A DNA stretch of 11,185 bases, taken from assembly GCA_022600695.1 (NCBI GenBank), contig JAHZJY010000293.1, forward strand, positions 1 to 11,185, read 5' to 3'. This document shows, piece after piece, positions 5,537-11,185 of this stretch. Origin of the DNA: Actinomycetes bacterium. Its GTDB lineage: Bacteria; Actinomycetota; Actinomycetes; Mycobacteriales; Mycobacteriaceae. How positions within the stretch are numbered: position 1 is the first letter of the stretch; every line of letters begins with the position of its first letter. The position numbers and the translations under genes are program-made. The notes under the pieces are model-generated. The model was given only the letters and a program-made list of their open reading frames with translations, searched no databases and had not been told where the DNA came from.

Positions 5537-6955
5537 CTACGTGGTGGTAAAGACGCCCACGGTTGCGGCCAGGGCCGCGGGCACCCTGGCTTTGACCCGG
5601 GTGCCGGCCTCGGTGTGTTCGGTGGCGTCGACCCGCCCGTCATCGTGCAGCCGCGCGACCAGATCACCCCGCGAATAGGGAATGGTCACGTCGACCGCGA
5701 CCTCGCGGGGCTCCACCAGTTCGCCCAGCCGACTGCGCAGCCGATCCAGACCGTCACCGGTGCGGGCCGAGACGAACACCGCGCCGGGCAGGGCGCCGCG
5801 CAACTCAGCCAGTGTCAGCCCATTGGCGGCATCGATTTTGTTGACCACCAGCAGTTCCGGGGCCGGCGGGGCGTGGTGGTCGGCCTGGACTTCACGAATC
5901 ACGTGGTGCACCGCCCCGACCTGAGCCAACGGGTTGACGTCGGAGCCATCGACCACGTGAAGGATCAGTTCGGCGTCGATGACCTCCTCAAGAGTCGAGC
6001 GGAAGGCCTCGACTAGCTGGGTCGGGAGATGCCGGACGAACCCGACGGTGTCGGTGAACACCACCGGCCGCGCATCGTCGAACTGCCCCCGGCGGGTCGT
6101 GGGTTCGAGCGTGGCGAACAGCGCGTTCTGCACCAGGACACCGGCCCCGGTCAGCGCATTGAGGAGGCTGGATTTACCGGCGTTGGTGTAGCCGACGATC
6201 GCGATGGACGGCACGTCGCTGTGTAACCGCCGACTGCGCTGAGTGTCGCGGACCTGCTTCATGTCCTTTATCTCGCGGCGCAGCCTGGACATCCGCTCCC
6301 GGATTCGGCGACGATCCGTCTCGATCTTGGTCTCGCCGGGGCCACGGGTGCCCACACCGCCGCCACTGCCACCGGCTCTACCGCCGGCCTGCCGGGACAT
6401 CGACTCACCCCAGCCGCGCAGTCGCGGCAGCATGTATTGCATCTGGGCCAACTCCACCTGCGCCTTACCCTCCCGACTGGTGGCGTGCTGGGCGAAAATG
6501 TCCAGGATCAGCGCGGTGCGGTCGACGACCTTGACCTTGACCACCTTCTCCAGAGCGTTCAGTTGGGCGGGGCTCAGTTCGCCGTCACAGATGACCGTGT
6601 CTGCGCCGGTCGCGATGACGATCTGGCGTAATTCGATCGCCTTGCCGGATCCGATATAGGTAGCCGGGTCCGGTTTGTCGCGGCGTTGGATGATGCCCTC
6701 AAGAACCTCCGACCCGGCGGTCTCGGCCAGTGCAGCGAGTTCGGCCAGGCTGGCATCCGCATCGGCGGCGCTGCCCTCGGTCCATACCCCGACAAGCACC
6801 ACGCGCTCAAGCCGGAGTTGCCGGTACTCGACCTCAGAGACGTCGGCGAGTTCCGTGGACAACCCAGCGACGCGGCGCAGCGCGGCGCGGTCTTCGAGCG
6901 CGAGTTCGCCCAGGCTGGGCTCAACGCCGGGGGCGCGGCTATCAGGATCGGTCAT
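5537..6955 (-). CDS. hflX: HflX, ribosome-associated GTPase
   Basis: A 472-residue translational GTPase that binds the 50S subunit and splits stalled or hibernating ribosomes. In mycobacteria HflX is linked to macrolide tolerance. Seen: N-terminal HflX domain (about 20-190; GVWTEGSA, RRDKPDPATYIGSGK), a glycine-rich loop (191-209, GGRAGGSGGGVGTRGPGETK), helical linker with many Arg and Lys, then the G domain: Walker A GYTNAGKS (255-262), TLEPTTRR switch I, DTVGF (302-306), NKID (372-375), SARTG (396-400), and a C-terminal ferredoxin-like part. All nucleotide-binding motifs are intact. The ATG at 6955 (MTDPDSRAP) has AGGA six bases upstream. A GTG at 6976 would add seven residues and is possible. 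The gene follows dapF after 66 bases, probably in the same transcript. Confidence 0.97.
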   Translation of the reverse strand: MTDPDSRAPGVEPSLGELALEDRAALRRVAGLSTELADVSEVEYRQLRLERVVLVGVWTEGSAADADASLAELAALAETAGSEVLEGIIQRRDKPDPATYIGSGKAIELRQIVIATGADTVICDGELSPAQLNALEKVVKVKVVDRTALILDIFAQHATSREGKAQVELAQMQYMLPRLRGWGESMSRQAGGRAGGSGGGVGTRGPGETKIETDRRRIRERMSRLRREIKDMKQVRDTQRSRRLHSDVPSIAIVGYTNAGKSSLLNALTGAGVLVQNALFATLEPTTRRGQFDDARPVVFTDTVGFVRHLPTQLVEAFRSTLEEVIDAELILHVVDGSDVNPLAQVGAVHHVIREVQADHHAPPAPELLVVNKIDAANGLTLAELRGALPGAVFVSARTGDGLDRLRSRLGELVEPREVAVDVTIPYSRGDLVARLHDDGRVDATEHTEAGTRVKARVPAALAATVGVFTTT

Positions 6956-7021
6956 GGCAGATCCTGATGGTGTCACGCGGCCGGGCGGTCGCGCATCCCG
7001 AATGACGTACCCGGACGACGA

Positions 7022-7891
7022 TCACCCCTGCGCCGCCCACCAGTCATCCGAGATTTCCCCCCGCGCGACCATAATCGAGGGACCACGCAGGAAACTCGTC
7101 GTCTCGGTGATCTCGACGCAGACCTCCCCGCCTGGAACCCGGACCCGAAGTGCTCCGGTGCGAGCGCCCTGGTGATCAAGCGCGGCGGCGGCCGCGGCCA
7201 CCGTGCCGGTGCCGCAGGACCGGGTTTCGCCAACACCACGTTCGTGGACTCGCATCGACACCACCCCGCCGACCACCGGTGTCACGACCTCCACGTTCAC
7301 GCCCTCCGGGAACTCGGCCCGGTCGAACTCCACGGCAGAACCAACATCGAGGGCCGCGAGCTCCTCCGCGCTCAAGGCGGGTGCGACACAGGCCAGGTGC
7401 GGATTACCCACGTCCACCCCCATTCCGGTCATCCGGCGCCCGCCGACGGTCGCCCAACCGGCGCCCAACCGCTTGACGGTACCCATTTCCACCGTGACGT
7501 CAGCACTCAACTCGTCAGCGGCGTGCACGACGACCGGCCGGGGGCCGGCCAGCGACCCGACCACGAACTCGTTGCAGTCCACCAACCCATTGGAGCGCAG
7601 GTAGTGCGCGAAGACCCGCACCCCGTTGCCGCACATCTGGGCGACTGAACCATCGGCGTTGCGGTAATCCATGAACCAGTCGCCGGGGCCCATCCGGTCC
7701 GGCAGTCGGTCGAGGATTCCCGCGGCCACCGCAGCCCCGGCAGTGACGACCCGCAGCACACCGTCGGCACCCAGGCCACGACGACGGTCGCACAGCGCCG
7801 TCACCACAGACGTGGTCAGGACAAGCTCGGCGGCCGGGTCCGGCAACACCACGAAGTCATTCTCGGTGCCGTGCCCCTTGCCGAAGATCAC
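7022..7891 (-). CDS. dapF: DapF, diaminopimelate epimerase
   Basis: A 289-residue PLP-independent epimerase that converts LL- to meso-diaminopimelate, the last step before lysine and the cross-linking residue of mycobacterial peptidoglycan. The catalytic cysteine pair is present: Cys87 in QMCGNG and Cys226 in RSCGTGT, with GADG (41-44), NADGS (78-82), DVGNPHLAC (160-168) and [10 protein letters not shown] around the active site. The start is the GTG at 7891-7889 ([12 protein letters not shown]): it gives the family N terminus and the same length as M. tuberculosis DapF, while a frame extending to 8008 overlaps miaA coding sequence. miaA ends four bases upstream (TGAGCAGGTG), and only a weak ribosome binding site is visible, so translation is probably coupled to miaA. 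Confidence 0.97.
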   Translation of the reverse strand: MIFGKGHGTENDFVVLPDPAAELVLTTSVVTALCDRRRGLGADGVLRVVTAGAAVAAGILDRLPDRMGPGDWFMDYRNADGSVAQMCGNGVRVFAHYLRSNGLVDCNEFVVGSLAGPRPVVVHAADELSADVTVEMGTVKRLGAGWATVGGRRMTGMGVDVGNPHLACVAPALSAEELAALDVGSAVEFDRAEFPEGVNVEVVTPVVGGVVSMRVHERGVGETRSCGTGTVAAAAAALDHQGARTGALRVRVPGGEVCVEITETTSFLRGPSIMVARGEISDDWWAAQG

Positions 7892-7895
7892 CTGC

Positions 7896-8825
7896 TCAGG
7901 ATACCGAGCGCCAGGACGCCAGCACGGCGCCGACGAGTCCGTCCGACTCGGTGTCCAGCCAGTGGATGCGGTGGTCGCGCCGGAACCAGGAGCGTTGACG
8001 CCGCACATAGCGGCGCGTGCCGACGAATGTCGATTCGCGGGCCCGGTCGAGTTCGGCCGCGCCGCCGCCGGTATCGAGCGCCTCGATCACCTGGGCATAA
8101 CCCAGCGCACGGGCCGCGGTGCGGCCGTCACGAAGCCCGCGGCCCAGCAGCGCACGCACTTCACCGACCAAACCGCTGCTGAACATGCCCTCGGTCCGTT
8201 TGGCCAGCCGGTCGTCCAGAACATCGGTTGCCCGATCCACTCCGACGATCACCGTGTCCCAGCGGGGTTCGCCGATGGCCGGCGCCGAGGCGGCGAACGG
8301 CCGGCCGGTCAGTTCGATGACCTCCAATGCCCGCACGATCCGGCGGCCATCGGTGGCCAGGATCGCCGCCGCGGCGGCCGGATCACGCCGAGCCAGCTCG
8401 GTGTGCAGGCCGGCTGCCCCCACCTCATCGAGCCGGCCCTCCCAGCGCGCCCGCACCGCCGGATCCGTTGCAGGAAAGGACCATTCGTCGAGCAGCGACT
8501 GGACATACATCATCGATCCCCCGACGATGATCGGCACCGCACCGCGGGCCGCGACCGACTCCACAGCGGCGACGGCGGCGTACTGGTACCGCGCGACCGT
8601 GGCAGTCACCGTGACGTCGAGAACATCGAGCTGGTGGTGCGGGATGCCGAGCCGCTGCTCCGGCGGGACCTTCGCGGTGCCGATATCCATGCCACGGTAC
8701 TGCTGCATGGCGTCGGCGTTGATCACCTCGACCGCGGTCCTGCCGCCCAGCCGCTCGGCAACCGCGAGAGCCAGCGCCGATTTTCCGGTGCCGGTCGGCC
8801 CGACGATCGCTATCGGCCGGCTCAT
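7896..8825 (-). CDS. miaA: MiaA, tRNA dimethylallyltransferase
   Basis: A 309-residue enzyme that transfers dimethylallyl from DMAPP to A37 of tRNAs reading UNN codons. Seen: P-loop GPTGTGKS (9-16), [17 protein letters not shown] (36-52) with the catalytic Asp38, PHHQLDV (62-68), [12 protein letters not shown] in the DMAPP/tRNA channel, and the C-terminal [14 protein letters not shown] tRNA-binding region. The Ser-for-Thr in GGSMMY and the Gln in PHHQ are also in M. tuberculosis MiaA as I recall it, so are lineage traits. The ATG at 8825 follows GAGGGG by nine bases and begins directly at the P-loop strand. An in-frame extension to 8999 would translate the tandem repeat upstream ([11 protein letters not shown] twice) and is an artefact. 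It sits in a tight cluster with dapF. Confidence 0.97.
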   Translation of the reverse strand: MSRPIAIVGPTGTGKSALALAVAERLGGRTAVEVINADAMQQYRGMDIGTAKVPPEQRLGIPHHQLDVLDVTVTATVARYQYAAVAAVESVAARGAVPIIVGGSMMYVQSLLDEWSFPATDPAVRARWEGRLDEVGAAGLHTELARRDPAAAAAILATDGRRIVRALEVIELTGRPFAASAPAIGEPRWDTVIVGVDRATDVLDDRLAKRTEGMFSSGLVGEVRALLGRGLRDGRTAARALGYAQVIEALDTGGGAAELDRARESTFVGTRRYVRRQRSWFRRDHRIHWLDTESDGLVGAVLASWRSVS

Positions 8826-8836
8826 GAGATCAGGCC

Positions 8837-8907
8837 CCTCATCCCCGAGTCGCTTCGCTCCCGCCCGCCGGTCCTCATCCCCGAGTCGCTTCGCTCCCGC
8901 CCGCCGG
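8837..8907. repeat. perfect 35-bp tandem direct repeat, two copies
   Basis: Copies at 8837-8871 and 8873-8907 are identical over 35 bases and separated by one base (period 36). The minus-strand core reads GGGAGCGAAGCGACTCGGGG, containing a small imperfect hairpin (GAGCG, loop AAG, CGACTC). Copy 2 encodes the last residues and stop codon of the LigB-like protein, and copy 1 ends in the miaA ribosome binding site (GAGGGG straddles its edge). Similar GAGCGAAGCGA motifs occur dispersed in mycobacterial genomes as far as I recall, so this may be a member of a dispersed family. Confidence 0.95.
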
Positions 8908-9588
8908 GGCCCACGTACCGACGAAATACCCGACGCCGTACGGCGCCCCGCGGGCCAACTCCGTGGCGTCCCACTGTCGGAGTTCCGCCAGCCCGGCAAG
9001 CACCTGATAGGCCACGCGCCCGGCGATCCAGCCCCCTAGCTGCATCAACGCGGCGACATCGCCACCGGCGAGGGCATCGTCGAGGATGGCCTGCGCTGAT
9101 TCGGCGGCGGCGTCGTGACCGCCCGGTGCCGACGGTGTCAGCGCGGTGGCGCCGTCGGCCAACACCAGTACACCGACCGGCTCTGCGATGTCGTCGATCT
9201 CAGCGCGGAGCGTCCGTCCAAGCTCTACTGCCGCCGGGCCGTCGTGATCGGCGGCGTACACCCGGACCTGCACCGCCGCATCCGGGTTGGCCTGTCCGCG
9301 CAACCAGCCGCCGAACAGGGCACACAGCGGAAGGTCGGCGATCCGGGGTCCGGCCTCCGGGGACAGCGCGACCTGAACATCCGCCCCGTAGCCGGCGAAG
9401 GTGCCGCTGGCGTCCGGACCGATGACGTCGTCAGCCGGCCCTACACCGACGGCGATCCACCGTCGCGGAAGCGAGGTGGCCGCTGCTACTGCGGCCTTGC
9501 GAAACTCAAGGACCTCGGCGGCAGCCCGGCCCGCCAGTTCGGGTATCAGGACCGGCCCGGTGGGCGTCAGTGCGATAGCGGACAACAC
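8875..9588 (-). CDS. LigB-like (class III extradiol dioxygenase subunit B-like) protein, Rv2728c homologue
   Basis: A 237-residue Ala-rich protein (M. tuberculosis Rv2728c has about 231). The N terminus, [19 protein letters not shown], and the pattern of short strands ([19 protein letters not shown]) fit the group annotated as class III extradiol dioxygenase subunit B-like. The ligand histidines of true dioxygenases are not evident: the few His lie in DHDGP and GGHDAAAES. Catalysis is therefore unproven, and I assign no reaction. The start is the GTG at 9588, nine bases after the stop of the upstream membrane-protein gene. No clear Shine-Dalgarno is seen, so coupling is likely; the next codon TTG is an alternative. 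The last nine residues (GGSEATRG with the preceding Ala) and the stop codon come from the 35-bp repeat, so the native C terminus may have been replaced. Confidence 0.82.
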   Translation of the reverse strand: MLSAIALTPTGPVLIPELAGRAAAEVLEFRKAAVAAATSLPRRWIAVGVGPADDVIGPDASGTFAGYGADVQVALSPEAGPRIADLPLCALFGGWLRGQANPDAAVQVRVYAADHDGPAAVELGRTLRAEIDDIAEPVGVLVLADGATALTPSAPGGHDAAAESAQAILDDALAGGDVAALMQLGGWIAGRVAYQVLAGLAELRQWDATELARGAPYGVGYFVGTWAPAGGSEATRG

Positions 9589-9597
9589 GCCCTAACG

Positions 9598-10494
9598 CTA
9601 GCCGCCCGCGCTGGGACTCTGCCCGGCGGCGGCCGGCGAACCCGAGTCAGCCTCGCGGCGGGCCAGTGCCGCCGTGGAGACCACCATGACAGCGACTGCG
9701 GCGATCAACACCACCCAGCCGTCCGCACCGGGCCGCAAAGCCTCACCGAGAACCAGGATGCCCAGAATCGACGCGACGACAGGCTCGGCGACTGTCATGG
9801 TCGGCAGCGACGCCGACAGCGAACCCGCCCGGAACGACGACTGCTGCCAGGCGGTTCCTGCGATGGCCACCGCGATGGCAACGTACAACTCCGGGGTGCT
9901 CAGCACCGCCGACATCCCGTCACCGAGCCGCTCGACGACTCCCTTGATGAGAACGGCGAACACACCCCACAGCGAACCCGACACCAATCCGAGCAGCACT
10001 GCGGCGGTGGGTCGGCCGGCGAACGCTCGGGCGCCCAGAACACACAACACCAGTGCCGGACCCATGACTGCGATCACCACCACCCAGATCTCGAAGGCAG
10101 CACGCGCCTGGCCGGCGGTCGGATTCCCGACCGTCACGATCACCGCCACCGACGTGGCAAGCAGTGCCGCCCAGAGCAGCTGACTCCGACTGACCGCCTG
10201 GCCGGTGGAACGGGATTGGATCGGCAGGGCGAACAGCAGCGACGTGACCAGCAGCGCCTGCACCATGAGCACCGAACCGAGCCCGAGAGCCGCTGCCTGA
10301 AAACCGAACCCGAGAACGGACACCATCGTGCCCAGCCACCACTGCCGGTCCTTGAGCAACTCGATGAAAAGCTCCAGGTAGCCGACGGGTTTGTCGGTCA
10401 CCTCTTTGGCGGACCGCTGGTGGATGACATCGCCGACCCCGATGAAGAAGGCGGCCGCCAATGCCAGCAGGGCGGCCACATCGGCACTAGACAC
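9598..10494 (-). CDS. DMT-like multi-pass membrane protein, Rv2729c homologue
   Basis: A 298-residue protein with about nine hydrophobic helices: roughly 5-25, 54-72, 75-92, 107-123, 135-155, 163-183, 203-220, 235-251 and 258-277. The pattern of two related halves, the early VGDVIHQRSA motif and the late LxxAEPVVASILGILVLGEALRPG motif resemble the drug/metabolite transporter (EamA-like) superfamily. The second motif is typical of the penultimate helix pair of DMT proteins. The substrate cannot be told from sequence. The start is the GTG at 10494, with a purine-rich AGAGGA 12 bases upstream, a long spacing. A stronger AAGGAGG-ATG start 24 bases upstream is in frame but hits TGA after five codons. 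It is first of the minus-strand cluster and ends nine bases before the LigB-like gene. The polar C-terminal tail (279-298) is probably cytoplasmic. Confidence 0.88.
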   Translation of the reverse strand: MSSADVAALLALAAAFFIGVGDVIHQRSAKEVTDKPVGYLELFIELLKDRQWWLGTMVSVLGFGFQAAALGLGSVLMVQALLVTSLLFALPIQSRSTGQAVSRSQLLWAALLATSVAVIVTVGNPTAGQARAAFEIWVVVIAVMGPALVLCVLGARAFAGRPTAAVLLGLVSGSLWGVFAVLIKGVVERLGDGMSAVLSTPELYVAIAVAIAGTAWQQSSFRAGSLSASLPTMTVAEPVVASILGILVLGEALRPGADGWVVLIAAVAVMVVSTAALARREADSGSPAAAGQSPSAGG

Positions 10495-10732
10495 GATTCG
10501 TCACGGTCCTCTCCCCATGGTCCTGTCCTCCTTCTGGTCCTGCCCGCCTTCGCCGCCAGCGTGCCCGCAGCGGCGCGGCCAGGGCAAACCGCAACCAACC
10601 AACCCGGAGGCACGGACACCGGGGAACTGGTTCAATAACCCACGTGGCTGCCGCCGGGCGGTGTGCCATGAGGAATCGGAGCCGCTTCGCGCGGCAGGTG
10701 CGCGGAGAAACCGCGCGGAGGGTAGGTGACTC
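10495..10732. other. divergent intergenic region between the DMT-like and DUF349 genes
   Basis: A 238-bp region that should hold promoters for both the leftward five-gene cluster and the rightward DUF349 gene. I find no convincing -35/-10 pair on either strand. It contains the five-codon ORF on the minus strand, a run of AACC repeats (about 10590-10603) and a 22-codon plus-strand ORF. I see no regulatory palindrome. Confidence 0.5.
10501..10518 (-). CDS. five-codon upstream ORF (MGRGP) with strong ribosome binding site
   Basis: AAGGAGG at 10533-10527 lies eight bases before an ATG at 10518, the best initiation signal in this region. The frame ends at TGA (10503-10501) after five codons, in the same frame as the membrane-protein gene whose GTG follows six bases later. 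It may be a leader whose termination feeds reinitiation, or the remnant of the true start disrupted by a nonsense change or a base-call error. Confidence 0.45.
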   Translation of the reverse strand: MGRGP

Positions 10733-10736
10733 ATGA
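10668..10736 (+). CDS. possible 22-codon ORF overlapping the DUF349 gene start by ATGA
   Basis: ATG at 10668 opens a frame for a 22-residue, very basic peptide ([20 protein letters not shown], then two more residues) that stops at TGA 10734-10736, overlapping the ATG of the next gene as ATGA. This geometry is typical of translational coupling. There is only a weak ribosome binding site in front of it (GGGCGG) and no homology I recognise. It may be no more than leader sequence. Confidence 0.25.
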   Translation: MRNRSRFARQVRGETARRVGDS

Positions 10737-11185
10737 ACGGCGACGACGCACATGGCGGCGAGGCCCCGCGGCCCGTTCCCCGGCCGGGACCTCCCCGACC
10801 GGGCCCTGCCCGAGCTGTTCCCCGTTCCCATCCGCCCACCCGGCCGGCGCTGTTGCACAACGACCCCCGGAAGTTCGGCCGGGTCGCCGAGGACGGCAGC
10901 GTGTATCTGGTGACCTCGTCCGGGGAACGCGTGATCGGTTCGTGGCAGGCCGGCGACCCCGAGGCCGCGTTCGACCACTTCGGCCGTCGCTTCGACGATC
11001 TCGCCACTGAGGTCACCCTGATGGAAGCCCGGTTGGCCTCCGGAACCGGTGACGCCCGCAAGATCAGGGCCGCCGCCGATTCACTGGCCGACTCCCTGGC
11101 CACCGCCAGCGTTCTGGGTGACGTCGATGCCCTGGCAACGCGGCTTGCCGCCATCGCCGAGCAGGCCGACGAAACCGCTCAGGCC
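10733..11185 (+). CDS. DUF349 family protein (Rv2731 homologue), 5' part only
   Basis: The frame opens at ATG 10733 and stays open to the window end (151 codons). GGAGGG lies ten bases upstream. Seen: a Pro/Arg-rich, probably disordered N-terminal tail (11-38), then [35 protein letters not shown] (40-74), a small beta-rich module, followed by a predicted alpha-helical, coiled-coil-prone region from about 76 ([27 protein letters not shown]). This is the N-terminal layout of actinobacterial DUF349 proteins such as M. tuberculosis Rv2731, whose repeated DUF349 helical segments would follow beyond the edge. Biochemical function is unknown. It is divergent from the minus-strand cluster, so only position links it to those genes. 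Confidence 0.82.
   Translation, partial: MNGDDAHGGEAPRPVPRPGPPRPGPARAVPRSHPPTRPALLHNDPRKFGRVAEDGSVYLVTSSGERVIGSWQAGDPEAAFDHFGRRFDDLATEVTLMEARLASGTGDARKIRAAADSLADSLATASVLGDVDALATRLAAIAEQADETAQA

Noticed and set aside
7892..8008. 39-residue N-terminal extension of DapF
   Set aside because: It lies inside miaA coding sequence in another frame; the GTG at 7891 gives the normal family start and length.
8826..8999. 58-residue N-terminal extension of MiaA
   Set aside because: It would translate the 35-bp tandem repeat and part of the upstream gene. The ATG at 8825 has a ribosome binding site and begins at the P-loop strand as in the family.
7671..9425. 584-codon open frame on the plus strand
   Set aside because: Antisense to dapF, miaA and the LigB-like gene, all of which have intact family motifs. 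The product is Arg/Pro-rich, typical of a shadow frame.
9115..10638. 507-codon open frame on the plus strand
   Set aside because: Antisense to the LigB-like and DMT-like genes; His/Arg/Gln-rich without domain signature or ribosome binding site.

Overview
The window is high-GC actinobacterial DNA and almost certainly comes from a mycobacterium, probably a rapid grower of the Mycolicibacterium type. Gene order and protein sequences follow the Mycobacterium tuberculosis segment Rv2719c (chiZ) - lexA - Rv2721c - fadE20 - hflX - dapF - miaA - Rv2728c - Rv2729c - Rv2731, as I recall it. The proteins resemble but are not identical to those of M. tuberculosis. I see no phage, insertion sequence, CRISPR array or RNA gene.

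Left part (1-1265): a divergent SOS pair. A partial chiZ-like gene (minus strand, membrane anchor plus start of a LysM-like domain) and lexA (plus strand) share a 204-bp regulatory region. The lexA side has a near-consensus mycobacterial SOS box on the -35 element of a promoter that looks leaderless. The chiZ side has three degenerate SOS boxes, two of which form a 33-bp near-perfect palindrome, and a RecA-NDp-like promoter motif.

Middle (1323-5461), all minus strand: a 681-residue membrane protein with six LGFP-type repeats outside and a sunset-like module at its inner C terminus; fadE20, an acyl-CoA dehydrogenase with its own promoter and a palindromic TetR-type operator in the promoter spacer; and a short-chain-dehydrogenase-fold protein whose motifs are those of halohydrin dehalogenases rather than of oxidoreductases. 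This last gene is the most unusual one here. The M. tuberculosis genes Rv2722 and Rv2723, expected between Rv2721c and fadE20, are absent.

Right part (5537-10494): a tight minus-strand cluster reading DMT-like membrane protein, LigB-like protein, miaA, dapF, hflX. It combines tRNA isopentenylation, meso-diaminopimelate synthesis and a ribosome-associated GTPase. A 35-bp tandem repeat lies across the end of the LigB-like gene and just before miaA. The first gene of the cluster is preceded by a five-codon open frame with a strong ribosome binding site. At the right edge, on the plus strand, begins a DUF349-family gene (Rv2731 type) that runs off the window.

Most of the window is conserved housekeeping DNA. 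The points worth a second look are the halohydrin dehalogenase-like gene, the two-sided SOS region, the fadE20 operator, the tandem repeat, and the mini-ORF.
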